DNA from: Oscillospiraceae bacterium | GTDB taxonomy: Bacteria; Bacillota; Clostridia; Oscillospirales; CAG-272 | Direction: 5' to 3' | NCBI GenBank assembly: GCA_015064415.1 | Contig: SVSG01000001.1 | Location: 1 to 64,000, forward strand | DNA length: 64,000 nucleotides | Shown: one piece after another, positions 42,035 through 51,091 of the stretch | Position numbering within the stretch: position 1 is the stretch's first letter | Layout of the letters: the number at the start of each line of letters is the position of its first letter | Program-made: the position numbers and the translations under genes | The notes under the pieces: generated by a model | The model's input: the letters and a program-made list of their open reading frames with translations, nothing else | The model's database searches: none | Told to the model about the DNA's origin: nothing

Positions 42035-44773
42035 ATGGGACTGTTCAAAAAGATTTTCGGCACTTACAGTGACCGTCAAATTAAAAAAATTCGCCGTATT
42101 GCAGACCGCATCGACGCGCTGGCACCGCAGTACGAGCAAATGAGCAACGAGGAGCTGGCCGCCACCACGGTGCGCCTCAAGGAGCGCCTTGCCGGTGGGG
42201 AAACGTTGAACGATATTTTGTGCGACGCTTTTGCCGCTGTGCGCGAGGCAGATGCGCGCGTGCTTGGTAAGCGCCCCTTTTACGTGCAGGTGCTGGGCGG
42301 TATTCTCTTGCATCAGGGCCGTATCGCGGAAATGAAAACGGGTGAAGGTAAGACCCTTGTGGCCACCATGCCCGCGTATCTGAACGCCCTGAACGGCAAG
42401 GGTGTGCACGTTGTCACCGTGAACGACTACCTTGCGCGCCGCGACAGCGAGGAAATGGGCCGCGTGTACGCGTTTATGGGCCTTTCCACCGGTGTGGTGG
42501 TGCACGGCCTCACCCCCGAGGAAAAGAAGGCCGCCTACAACGCGGACATCACCTACGGCACGAACAACGAGTTCGGATTTGACTATCTGCGCGATAATAT
42601 GGTGGTTTATAAAGAGGATATGGTACAGCGCGGCCACGTGTTCGCTATCGTGGACGAGGTGGACTCGATCCTCATTGACGAGGCGCGTACCCCCCTCATC
42701 ATTTCCGGTGCGGGACAAAAATCCACCGATCTTTACGAGCGCGCCAACACGCTTGTGCGCACGATGACGAAGCTGGTGCGCAAGGAGGTCGACAACAAAG
42801 AGGAGACCGATGACGTTGAGGCGGATTATCTGGTGGACGAAAAGGCCAGAAACGCCATTCTGACGCCCCGCGGTGCTGCCAAGGCGGAGGAATTCTTCGG
42901 CCTTGAGAACATCAACGATCCCGCAAACTCGGAGATCGCACATCACATCAAGCAGGCCATCCACGCCTGGGGCGTCATGCACCTTGACGTGGATTACGTT
43001 GTAAACGAAAACGGCGTGATGATCGTGGACAGCTTCACGGGCCGTATCATGCCCGGTCGCCGCTACTCCAACGGCCTGCATCAGGCCATCGAGGCCAAGG
43101 AGGGCGTGCAGGTGCAAAAGGAAAACCGCACGCTGGCCTCCATCACCTTCCAGAACTATTTCCGCATGTATCAGAAGCTTTCCGGTATGACGGGTACGGC
43201 GCTCACGGAGGATCTGGAATTCCGCGAGATCTATGCGCTTGACGTGGTGGAGGTCCCCACCAACAAGCCGATGATCCGTCTGGATCAGAACGACTACGTA
43301 TTTAAAAATACGAAGGGAAAATACGAGGCGATCATCGAGCAGATCCGCGCGTGCCACGAGAAGGGACAGCCCGTGCTTGTGGGTACGGTCAGCGTGGATA
43401 AATCCGAGGAGCTTTCCGCAAAGCTCAAGCGTTGCGGCATCCCGCACAACGTCCTGAACGCCAAGCATCATGAGCGCGAGGCGGAGATCGTGGCGCAGGC
43501 AGGCAAATACGGCGCCGTTACCATTTCCACCAACATGGCGGGACGCGGTACCGATATTATGCTGGGCGGCAACCCCGAATTCCTTGCCAAAAATGAAATG
43601 CGCAAACAGGGAATACCCGAAGAGCTGATTGCCATGTCCACGGGCACCGTGGACGTGGATGACGATGAGATCCGCGCCGCACGCGAGACCTTCCGCGATC
43701 TGGTGAAGCGCTTCAAGGAAGAGATCGCACCCGAGGCCGAAGCGGTAAAGGCGGCGGGCGGTCTTTATATCCTTGGCACCGAGCGCCATGAAAGCCGCCG
43801 TATCGACAACCAGCTGCGCGGCCGTTCGGGCCGTCAGGGCGACCCCGGCGAGTCCCGCTTCTTCCTCTCGCTGGAGGATGACCTTCTGCGTCTTTTCGGC
43901 GCGGAGCGCATCGTCGGGATGGTAGAGCGTCTGGGGCTTCCGGATAACGAGCCGATCAAGGCGGGGCTTTTGTCCTCCGCCATCGAAAACGCGCAAAAGC
44001 GCATTGAGGACAACAACTTCAAGCGCCGTAAGCACGTGCTGACCTATGATGACGTGATGAACCAGCAGAGAAATCTGATCTACACCCAGCGCCGTCAGGT
44101 GCTGGACGGCGAGGACGTCAGCGAGACCATCAAGAGCATGATCCGCACCTCCCTTGAGGAGAACGTGGCGGCCTTTACCTCCGCGGAGGGGGCCGAAACG
44201 TGGAATCTGGAGGCACTGAAGTCGCAGTACGGCGGGCTTTTGTTGAAGGAGGACGATCTCTCCCCCGAGCAGATCAAAAAATGGAAGCCGAGCGATCTTG
44301 TCGATATGCTGGAGGAGCGTGCCCTTGCACGCTACGAGGCGCAAAAGGAGCTGTTTGGCGAAGAGGTGTTCCAGGAGGTTCAGCGCTCGATCCTTCTGCG
44401 CTCGGTTGACCGCCACTGGATGGATCACATCGACATGATGGACGATCTGAAGGGAAGCATCGGCCTTCAGGCCTACGCGCAGCGCGATCCCGTGAACGAG
44501 TACCGCCTGCAGGGCGCCGACATGTTCGACGAAATGGTGGCGGATATCCGCTTTGAGACCGTGCGCATGCTGCTTTCCGCCGTGCCGCGTGCACAGCTCG
44601 TCAAGCGCGAGCAGGTGGCACAACCCTTGAAGGAAAATATGACGGACGGCTCGGTCTCGAAAAAAACCGTGATCGTGCGAAAAGCCGAGCGCGTGGGGCG
44701 CAACGATCTTTGCCCCTGCGGCAGCGGCAAAAAATACAAAAAATGCTGCGGAGCTTCCAATTCCGCTAATTAA
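42035..44773 (+). CDS. secA: Preprotein translocase ATPase SecA
   Basis: SecA drives secretion through SecYEG. The 912-residue protein has Walker A MKTGEGKTLVATMPAYL near residue 100, VDEVDSILIDEARTPLIISG, the TNMAGRGTDIMLGGNPEF motif VI block, and the C-terminal zinc motif CPCGSGKKYKKCC. The ATG at 42035 follows GGAGGG; the longer open frame upstream contains the promoter. It is followed by two genes for unknown membrane proteins. Confidence 0.97.
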   Translation: MGLFKKIFGTYSDRQIKKIRRIADRIDALAPQYEQMSNEELAATTVRLKERLAGGETLNDILCDAFAAVREADARVLGKRPFYVQVLGGILLHQGRIAEMKTGEGKTLVATMPAYLNALNGKGVHVVTVNDYLARRDSEEMGRVYAFMGLSTGVVVHGLTPEEKKAAYNADITYGTNNEFGFDYLRDNMVVYKEDMVQRGHVFAIVDEVDSILIDEARTPLIISGAGQKSTDLYERANTLVRTMTKLVRKEVDNKEETDDVEADYLVDEKARNAILTPRGAAKAEEFFGLENINDPANSEIAHHIKQAIHAWGVMHLDVDYVVNENGVMIVDSFTGRIMPGRRYSNGLHQAIEAKEGVQVQKENRTLASITFQNYFRMYQKLSGMTGTALTEDLEFREIYALDVVEVPTNKPMIRLDQNDYVFKNTKGKYEAIIEQIRACHEKGQPVLVGTVSVDKSEELSAKLKRCGIPHNVLNAKHHEREAEIVAQAGKYGAVTISTNMAGRGTDIMLGGNPEFLAKNEMRKQGIPEELIAMSTGTVDVDDDEIRAARETFRDLVKRFKEEIAPEAEAVKAAGGLYILGTERHESRRIDNQLRGRSGRQGDPGESRFFLSLEDDLLRLFGAERIVGMVERLGLPDNEPIKAGLLSSAIENAQKRIEDNNFKRRKHVLTYDDVMNQQRNLIYTQRRQVLDGEDVSETIKSMIRTSLEENVAAFTSAEGAETWNLEALKSQYGGLLLKEDDLSPEQIKKWKPSDLVDMLEERALARYEAQKELFGEEVFQEVQRSILLRSVDRHWMDHIDMMDDLKGSIGLQAYAQRDPVNEYRLQGADMFDEMVADIRFETVRMLLSAVPRAQLVKREQVAQPLKENMTDGSVSKKTVIVRKAERVGRNDLCPCGSGKKYKKCCGASNSAN

Positions 44774-44793
44774 AAAAGAGAAGGGGTGAAAAA

Positions 44794-45417
44794 ATGGGTT
44801 TCGGATGGTTTTTGGTCGGATACTTTTTCGTGTCCGTGATGTCCTTGTACTCGCCGCTGTCCTTTGCCATGCTGGCGGGATATCCGATGATGATCTTCGG
44901 CTTGTGGCAGCTGGCGCCTTACCAACGCTATTTCCGCGCGTCCTTCTTTTTCTCCCTTCTTTCTCTGCCGTTTGCGCTGTATTACGCGCTTTACGGCTTG
45001 GGGCAGCTTGGGTTTTCCTTGCCGACCGTCAACGGGATCTTTGCCACGGTGGAATGGATCTATTTCGCCTTCAGCGTGATGTTCACGGCGCTCTGGCTTT
45101 TCGCCATACTTTCTCTTTGCCGCGAGCTGCGGCACGAGATGCTGCTCGGACGCGCGGTAAGAAGCTTGTTTTTGTTCGCCGCCACGCATCTTCTTGACCT
45201 CATTGCCCGCTTGCCGATCGGTTTCGTGCAGGCAAACGCGGGGTACTTCGTGCTTCCCGTGCTGTTGGGGCGGCTTTTGTTGATCTTTTTGAATTTGTAT
45301 TTGATCTACGGCTGCTATCGCTATATCTGCCCCGAGGGAGAGGAGTTTTCTCACCTGCAGGCAGAGGGGGAAATTGAAAAAATGAAGGATCAGGCAAAGG
45401 AGGGTAAAGGTGAATAA
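44794..45417 (+). CDS. Unknown polytopic membrane protein
   Basis: I do not recognise a family. The 207-residue protein has about five hydrophobic segments (near 5-22, 26-40, 47-66, 82-108 and 150-172) and a short charged C-terminus ending EKMKDQAKEGKGE. It follows secA by 20 bases with an AAGGGG site and overlaps the next membrane protein gene by eight bases, so both are probably made together. Confidence 0.75.
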   Translation: MGFGWFLVGYFFVSVMSLYSPLSFAMLAGYPMMIFGLWQLAPYQRYFRASFFFSLLSLPFALYYALYGLGQLGFSLPTVNGIFATVEWIYFAFSVMFTALWLFAILSLCRELRHEMLLGRAVRSLFLFAATHLLDLIARLPIGFVQANAGYFVLPVLLGRLLLIFLNLYLIYGCYRYICPEGEEFSHLQAEGEIEKMKDQAKEGKGE

Positions 45418-46834
45418 CGAAAAAAAGATCTCGCGCCCCATCAGCTTTTTGCCGATCTATATCGGGCTTCTGTTTTTCGCCAACCCGTATATCGGCACGC
45501 TTGATATCCTGCCGGATTTCATCGGCTGCTTGCTGATCATAGGCGGCCTTTCCCGCCTTTCGCGCATCAGCTGTGTGATGGAAGAGGCGCGCACGAAATT
45601 TTGGTATCTTCTGGCGCTTGCGCTGGGCAAGGACATCCTTTCCATCATGACGATGGGTAGCTCCGCCAATGCAGATCGCCCCGTGCTTTACCTGATTGTG
45701 GCGTTTGTCTCTGCCATTCTACATATCTGGCTTGGCTACTGTGCCATGCACGCCTTGTATGACGGGCTTTACGGGCTGGCGGTGAAGGGGGAGTGCCCCG
45801 CGTTTTACACCGCAGCACCCCGCCGCGCCCCTTTCAAAAACAGCACCCCCTATTCCCGCACGGAGCTGATCCTGCGCCGCACGCTTATTTTCATCGTAGT
45901 GCGCGAGGTGGTGTGCACGCTGCCCGAGTTTTCTTCGCTTTCCACCACGATCTTGCACACCGATCCCGGTTTTATCGACATGTATCAGTATATCGGCATC
46001 ATGCGCTTGCTTGCCGTTCTTGCGGTGTCGATCGTCGGGATATGCTACGTGGTTTCTCTTTCGCGCTATTTTTTGCTGTTGCAAAAAGAGAAGGCGTTCC
46101 GTGAAGGCCTTGCCGAAATGGAGTGTGCCTATTACCGCGATCATCCGGGCAGCAGGATCGAGCGCCGCTACTCTCTGTGCTTTCTTTTGATGAGCATCGG
46201 CGGCTTTTTGCTGACGGATTTTTATCTGGATTTCACCAACGTCTTGCCGGATCTTCTCGCCGCCGCATTTTTTTTGGCGGGCATACTGCTCATGGATCTT
46301 CCGCGCCGCCCGAAGCTGATCTGCGCCGCGCTTGCGGGGGGATACGGCCTTGTCGCCACGCTTTCCTCCTTTTTTGCGCGCGATTTCGCACTTCATTTCA
46401 ATCCCGGCGATATCGATAAGACTGCGGAGGGCGCACGCGCTTACGCGCTGATGTGGGGCAGTTCTTTGCTGGAATTTTTGGTTTTTCTTGCCTTTTTTGC
46501 CATCCTTTTGTTCCGCTTGCGCGACGTGATCGTGAAATGGGCGGGATATTTGCCCACGCACAACGATCTGGAATTCGAGCAACGCCGCCGCGAGGCGTTT
46601 TTGGAGGAATTCGATAAGGATCTGATCCGCCTTTTCGTCATCGCGTTTTTCAGCGGGCTTTTGTCCTTTATTTACGATTATATGCAGATCATTCCCGGGG
46701 GCAAATGGTTCCGCTTCCTTGAATTTTTCTGGGCGTACGATTTTTGCCTTTGTCTGGTTTTTGCCGCCTTGTTCTCCGCCACACTTTCCAATATTCAAAA
46801 ACAGATCAGGTACAGATTTTCTCTTGACGCGTGA
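45410..46834 (+). CDS. Unknown polytopic membrane protein
   Basis: I do not recognise a family. The 474-residue protein has about ten hydrophobic segments in two halves, and the halves share a similar motif: TLDILPDFIGCLLIIGGL near residue 32 and TNVLPDLLAAAFFLAGIL near 275, so it may have arisen by duplication. The start is a GTG at 45410, with GGAGGG upstream, inside the end of the preceding gene. Function is unknown; the LPD repeat could serve as a family signature. Confidence 0.75.
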   Translation: MNNEKKISRPISFLPIYIGLLFFANPYIGTLDILPDFIGCLLIIGGLSRLSRISCVMEEARTKFWYLLALALGKDILSIMTMGSSANADRPVLYLIVAFVSAILHIWLGYCAMHALYDGLYGLAVKGECPAFYTAAPRRAPFKNSTPYSRTELILRRTLIFIVVREVVCTLPEFSSLSTTILHTDPGFIDMYQYIGIMRLLAVLAVSIVGICYVVSLSRYFLLLQKEKAFREGLAEMECAYYRDHPGSRIERRYSLCFLLMSIGGFLLTDFYLDFTNVLPDLLAAAFFLAGILLMDLPRRPKLICAALAGGYGLVATLSSFFARDFALHFNPGDIDKTAEGARAYALMWGSSLLEFLVFLAFFAILLFRLRDVIVKWAGYLPTHNDLEFEQRRREAFLEEFDKDLIRLFVIAFFSGLLSFIYDYMQIIPGGKWFRFLEFFWAYDFCLCLVFAALFSATLSNIQKQIRYRFSLDA

Positions 46835-46902
46835 ATAAAAAAGCACTCTCTTTCCCAAACTATTTTTGCGGGCATTCCGCAATACACACAAGGAGAGAGA
46901 AA

Positions 46903-47016
46903 ATGCAAGAGCGCAATCAAAACCAAAATCAGAACCAAAACCAAAATCAGAACCAGAATAAGAACCAAAACAAGAATCAGAACCAAAATCAGAATCAGAA
47001 CCAGAACAAGAAGTGA
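46903..47016 (+). CDS. 37-residue Asn-Gln repeat peptide
   Basis: The open frame encodes MQER followed by sixteen N-x dipeptides, thirteen NQ and three NK, and a final Lys. AAGGAG lies seven bases before the ATG, and a strong terminator follows directly, so the unit has the look of a real gene. The repeat uses mixed codons (aat/aac, caa/cag), so it is not a simple DNA slippage tract and appears kept at protein level. I know no function. A 6-bp hairpin (ttgcgg/ccgcaa) lies just upstream of the ribosome site. Confidence 0.65.
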   Translation: MQERNQNQNQNQNQNQNQNKNQNKNQNQNQNQNQNKK

Positions 47017-47024
47017 TCTTTCTC

Positions 47025-47056
47025 AAAAAGGGCCGGATTTTTCCGGCTCTTTTTTC
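47025..47056 (+). terminator. Rho-independent terminator after the Asn-Gln peptide
   Basis: A 13-bp stem (47025-47037 with 47042-47054, one G-T pair) ends in a T run. Confidence 0.88.
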
Positions 47057-47064
47057 TTTTTGGA

Positions 47065-47093
47065 TTGCAAAATCACATAAAATATAGTATAAT
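47065..47093 (+). promoter_or_regulatory. Promoter for the helicase gene
   Basis: TTGCAA (47065-47070), 17 bases and a consensus TATAAT (47088-47093). Confidence 0.75.
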
Positions 47094-47125
47094 AAAATAA
47101 ATAAGTATAAGAAGAGGGGTTCCCC

Positions 47126-49525
47126 ATGACTGATTTGAAAAGCCGTTATCTCACCGCCAAGCGCCAGCTTTTTGACCGCTATTATCGCTCGCTCAACGAC
47201 AGACAGCGCGAGGCAGTTTATCATATTCACGATCCGCTTTTGATCCTTGCGGGGGCAGGGAGTGGAAAAACGACTGTGCTGGTGCGCCGCATCGCCTACA
47301 TGATCCGTTTCGGAAACGCGTATCATAGCAATCACGTCCCTTTTGATCTGGACGAATACACGGTGCAGGGGCTTGAAAAGGCCGTTTTGGCACCGCTGAG
47401 CGACGGGGAGCTGGAGGCACTGCTTTCGCAGTTTTCCGCCGATGCCACGCCGCCTTACCGCATTCTGGCCATCACCTTTACCAACAAAGCCGCAGGTGAG
47501 ATGAAAAGCCGACTTGCTGCCGCTTTCCCCGATGACCCCGGTGTTAGCTCCGAGCTTTGGGTGGGCACCTTCCACTCAGTCTGTATGCGCATTTTGCGCC
47601 GTCACCGCGCCGAGGCGGGTCTGCAGGACAATTTCACGGTATACGATACCGATGACAGTAAAAAGGCGCTGCAGGCCGTGCTCAAGTCCTTGAACGTCGA
47701 CGATAAGGTCTTGCCCATCAAAACCGTTATGAACGCCATCAGCCGCGCCAAGGATCGCCTTGTGGGCCCCGAAAATTTCCTTTTGGAGTTTGGAAACGAG
47801 TTTCCCAAGCCCCTTTTGCAAAAGGTGTACGAGGGGTATCAGAAGCGCCTTGCCGAGTCCAACGCGCTGGATTTTGATGATATCATTTTCCGCACGGTGC
47901 GCCTGCTTGAGGAAAATGCCGAGGTGCGCAACCTCTATCAGCGCCGTTTCCGCTTCGTTTCGGTGGACGAGTATCAGGATACCAACGTGGCGCAGTTCCG
48001 TCTGACGGCGCTTTTGTCCGCAGGCAGCGGTAATCTGATGGTTGTGGGTGATGACGATCAGAGTATCTACCGCTTCCGCGGCGCGACCATCGAGAACATT
48101 CGCAATTTCACCAAGGTGTTCCAAAACGCCACCATCATTCGTCTGGAGCAGAATTATCGTTCCACGCAAAGCATTCTGGATGCCGCCAACGCGGTGATCT
48201 CGCATAACGCCAAGGATGCCGCCATGAAAAAGGAGCTCTGGACGGATAAAGGGGCAGGGAACAAGATTCGCGTGCTGAACCCCGAAAATCAGAACGCGGA
48301 GGCACGTGCCATCATCGACGAGATCCAGAAGAAGGTGCGCGCGGGGCGCGAGTACCGCGATTTTGCGGTGCTTTTCCGCACCAATGCACAGTCGCAGGCG
48401 TTGGAGAATGCCTTTGCCAGAAGCGGCATCCCTTACCGCATGCTGGGCGGCACGCGCTTCTCGGATCGCAAGGAAATTCGCGACATTGTCGCTTACTTAC
48501 AGTTGATCGACAACCATTCAGACAAGGAGCGCCTCTTGCGTATCGTCAACGAGCCGCGTCGCGGTCTTGGCGACAAGACGCTTACCGCTGTGGAGGAGAT
48601 CGCCAATTATGAAGGGATCAGTATGTTCGAGGTCATGGAGCATGCAGACGCCTATCTGGCGCTTTCCCGCTCCGCGAAGACCCTGATCGGCTTTGCGGGC
48701 CTTATCAACGAGCTGACGGCACGTCTGGATGATATCCCGCTTGACCGCTTCGTGGACGAGGTGCTGGATCGCACGGGTTATCGCCAGATGATCCGCGATA
48801 TGGGCAAGGAGGAAGCAGACCGTCTGGATAACCTGGAGGAATTTATCTCCTCCGTCATCGAATATCAGGAAAGCGCAGAGGAGCCCTCTCTTACCGAATT
48901 TCTGGAGATCACAGCCCTTGTCGCTGACGTGGACCGCTATGACGAAAGCGCTGATGCGGTGGTGCTGATGACGATCCACAGCGCGAAGGGACTGGAGTTC
49001 CCGCAGGTCTTCCTGCCGGGCTTTGAGGACGGCATTTTCCCGGGGCTGCAGACCGTCATGGCAGGCCCCGAGGAGATCGAGGAGGAGCGCCGCCTTGCCT
49101 ACGTGGCGATCACGAGAGCCAAGGAGGAGCTATATATCCTGCACGCGCAAAACCGCATGCTTTACGGCCGCACCAGCTATAACCCCGCCTCCCGTTTCCT
49201 TTCGGAGATCCCCGAAAATCTGATTGAGCGCCCCGCGGCGCCCGTCCGTCCCGCAGGCGTTTATGGTGCTGTCAAAAGCACCCCTGCGCGCTTTGGCAAT
49301 TCCGCGGCGACCGAGCGCACCTCCATGGGACGCGCCGCCACGCCTCAGCCCGCCGCCAAGCGCGAGGTGTTCTGTGCAGGTGACCGCGTGAAGCACGCGA
49401 CCTTTGGCGAGGGGACCATTCTTTCGGTGCAAAAAATTGCCGCCGACACGCTTTATGAGATCGCGTTTGACCGCGTTGGCACCAAAAAGATGATGCACAC
49501 CTACGCCAAGCTTCAAAAAATGTAA
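47126..49525 (+). CDS. pcrA: UvrD/PcrA-type ATP-dependent DNA helicase
   Basis: This superfamily 1A 3'-5' helicase works in repair and in removing RecA or transcription complexes. Motif I is AGAGSGKTTVLVRRIAYM, motif II is VDEYQDTN, and VVGDDDQSIYRFRGA, TIHSAKGLEFPQVFLPG and VAITRAKEELYI follow. Between motifs I and Ia an extra stretch of about 50 residues (from NAYHSNHVPFDLDEY) is inserted compared with PcrA. The C-terminus has the RNA-polymerase-binding type tail (DRVKHATFGEGTILSV). Length is 799 residues. Confidence 0.94.
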   Translation: MTDLKSRYLTAKRQLFDRYYRSLNDRQREAVYHIHDPLLILAGAGSGKTTVLVRRIAYMIRFGNAYHSNHVPFDLDEYTVQGLEKAVLAPLSDGELEALLSQFSADATPPYRILAITFTNKAAGEMKSRLAAAFPDDPGVSSELWVGTFHSVCMRILRRHRAEAGLQDNFTVYDTDDSKKALQAVLKSLNVDDKVLPIKTVMNAISRAKDRLVGPENFLLEFGNEFPKPLLQKVYEGYQKRLAESNALDFDDIIFRTVRLLEENAEVRNLYQRRFRFVSVDEYQDTNVAQFRLTALLSAGSGNLMVVGDDDQSIYRFRGATIENIRNFTKVFQNATIIRLEQNYRSTQSILDAANAVISHNAKDAAMKKELWTDKGAGNKIRVLNPENQNAEARAIIDEIQKKVRAGREYRDFAVLFRTNAQSQALENAFARSGIPYRMLGGTRFSDRKEIRDIVAYLQLIDNHSDKERLLRIVNEPRRGLGDKTLTAVEEIANYEGISMFEVMEHADAYLALSRSAKTLIGFAGLINELTARLDDIPLDRFVDEVLDRTGYRQMIRDMGKEEADRLDNLEEFISSVIEYQESAEEPSLTEFLEITALVADVDRYDESADAVVLMTIHSAKGLEFPQVFLPGFEDGIFPGLQTVMAGPEEIEEERRLAYVAITRAKEELYILHAQNRMLYGRTSYNPASRFLSEIPENLIERPAAPVRPAGVYGAVKSTPARFGNSAATERTSMGRAATPQPAAKREVFCAGDRVKHATFGEGTILSVQKIAADTLYEIAFDRVGTKKMMHTYAKLQKM

Positions 49526-49534
49526 GGAGGAAGA

Positions 49535-50206
49535 ATGAAAAAGGGAGTTTTTTTGAAATTATATGCAACGCGCCTCGCCTTTTTCCTTGCCGTTGCGGCG
49601 TTATTGCTCTTCATTTCCGCCTCACTTACACAATCCACCGCGTGGCGCGTGTTTCTCTTGATCGTCACCGCGTTGCTCCTGCTTGCGGGCGGTATTTTGC
49701 TCTTTTTGAGCAGTCGGCGCTTTTGCGGTGTGCATTACTTTTTGTTTGACCGCCGCCGCAGAAAAAGCGAGCCGCGCGAGGAATTGAGCGCCGAAACGGT
49801 TTTTGACGGCATCGCCTACTATCTGCGGCCCTTTCTGGAGGACCCGCTCGCGCTCTGGCATGAAATTCCCAAGCCCTTGCGCTTGCAGCTGGATGGTGAG
49901 TCGCAATTCCGCCCGCTTGTGGCCTTCTATATGCTGTATCTGCTTTCCGGATATGACGAAGATAAGGCATTCGAGCACTTTTTGAAAGCGGACGAGCGTA
50001 CGATCACCTTTGTTTGCGCGGCCATTGGCGAGGGGGGCGATCAGGAAATGGCGGATTACGTCTACCACTTAAAAAAGCGCGGCGACCGTGATCGGATCTG
50101 TGTGTTCTTCAAAAGAAACGGCGCCGTGTTTGCGGCACGTGCCCTGCGCTTTGTCGAACGTCATTTTGAAGAATTTTACGTCAAAAAACAACGGCTTACC
50201 AAATAA
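49535..50206 (+). CDS. Unknown protein with two N-terminal membrane segments
   Basis: I do not recognise a family. The 223-residue protein has hydrophobic segments at about residues 12-30 and 37-58 and then a basic loop (DRRRRKSEPREE) and a helical soluble domain of about 140 residues. An AAGGAGG site precedes the ATG. It follows the helicase by nine bases and ends at a strong terminator. Confidence 0.75.
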   Translation: MKKGVFLKLYATRLAFFLAVAALLLFISASLTQSTAWRVFLLIVTALLLLAGGILLFLSSRRFCGVHYFLFDRRRRKSEPREELSAETVFDGIAYYLRPFLEDPLALWHEIPKPLRLQLDGESQFRPLVAFYMLYLLSGYDEDKAFEHFLKADERTITFVCAAIGEGGDQEMADYVYHLKKRGDRDRICVFFKRNGAVFAARALRFVERHFEEFYVKKQRLTK

Positions 50207-50244
50207 AAAAACTCCCTTCGCCCGCGGGCGAGGGGAGTTTTTTT
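50205..50244 (+). terminator. Rho-independent terminator
   Basis: 50205-50216 pairs with 50233-50244, with an inner GC stem (cgccc/gggcg), followed by T's. Confidence 0.9.
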
Positions 50245-50308
50245 AGCAAAATTTGAATGATTGAGGGGCGAGAAAACAGAAAAACTATAAAGGAAGGGAG
50301 ATGATAGC

Positions 50309-51091
50309 ATGAGACGCGTTTTAAGCTATTCTTTATTGCTTTTGCTGGCGGCGATTTTTTGTATGATGCAGATCAGCGCGGCGGGCGGCGGCATGAGCTG
50401 GTACTGTGTGCGGCAAAAGGCGCACAGACAGCCCGTGATCGAGCGTGATTTTTCCTTTATCGAGGATTGCGGCGGTTATTTTATTGATCACGCGCATAAC
50501 GAGCAAAATGCGGAAAAGGTGGTATATTTGACCTTTGACGCGGGATATGAGAATGGAAACGTGGCGAAAACGCTGGACGTTCTGGAAAATGCCGCGGTGC
50601 CGGGCGCTTTTTTCATCCTCAAGCACTTGATCAGCGCCAACCCCGAGCTTGTGAAAAGAATGGAAGCGCAGGGGCATTTGGTGTGCAATCATACGGCGCA
50701 CCATCCCGATCTTTCGGGGGCGTCGGGAGAGGTGATCGAAAAGGAGATCTCCGAGCTGGAGGAGTCCTATGCCGCCTTGACGGGGAAAAGGATGGCCCCT
50801 TTTTTTCGCCCGCCGGAGGGGAGATTTTCCCGCGAAATGCTGGAAAAGGTGCAGGAAATGGGGTACAAAACGGTGTTCTGGAGCTTTGCGTATGCAGATT
50901 GGGACAACGAAAAACAGCCCGAGCCCGGAAAGGCCCTGCAATGTATCATGGATAACGTCCACAACGGTGCGGTATTGCTTTTGCACCCAACCTCAAAAAC
51001 AAACGCGGAAATCTTGCCGCGTGTGATCGAGGAGCTGAAAAAAGAAGGGTACCGTTTCGGTACACTGGAGGAGCTATGCGGCGCATTCTGA
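50309..51091 (+). CDS. pdaA: Peptidoglycan deacetylase, PdaA-like
   Basis: PdaA deacetylates muramic acid during formation of muramic delta-lactam in spore cortex. The 260-residue protein has a signal-type N-terminus (residues 4-25), then GMSWYCVRQKAHRQP, the NodB motif VYLTFDAGYENG, NHTAHHPDLSG (metal His) and FFRPPEGRFSREML. These match PdaA-type proteins closely. A GGAAGGGAG site precedes the ATG. The next deacetylase gene overlaps its end by 16 bases. It hints at, but does not prove, sporulation. Confidence 0.88.
   Translation: MRRVLSYSLLLLLAAIFCMMQISAAGGGMSWYCVRQKAHRQPVIERDFSFIEDCGGYFIDHAHNEQNAEKVVYLTFDAGYENGNVAKTLDVLENAAVPGAFFILKHLISANPELVKRMEAQGHLVCNHTAHHPDLSGASGEVIEKEISELEESYAALTGKRMAPFFRPPEGRFSREMLEKVQEMGYKTVFWSFAYADWDNEKQPEPGKALQCIMDNVHNGAVLLLHPTSKTNAEILPRVIEELKKEGYRFGTLEELCGAF

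Noticed and set aside
41909..44623. A long open frame of about 900 codons opposite secA
   Set aside because: It is the antisense shadow of secA, produced by high GC at third positions; it has no ribosome site or family motifs.
46915..47010. Repeated CAAAAC/CAGAAC units as a CRISPR or microsatellite
   Set aside because: The unit is 6 bases with mixed synonymous codons, in frame with a start, ribosome site and terminator; there are no spacers.
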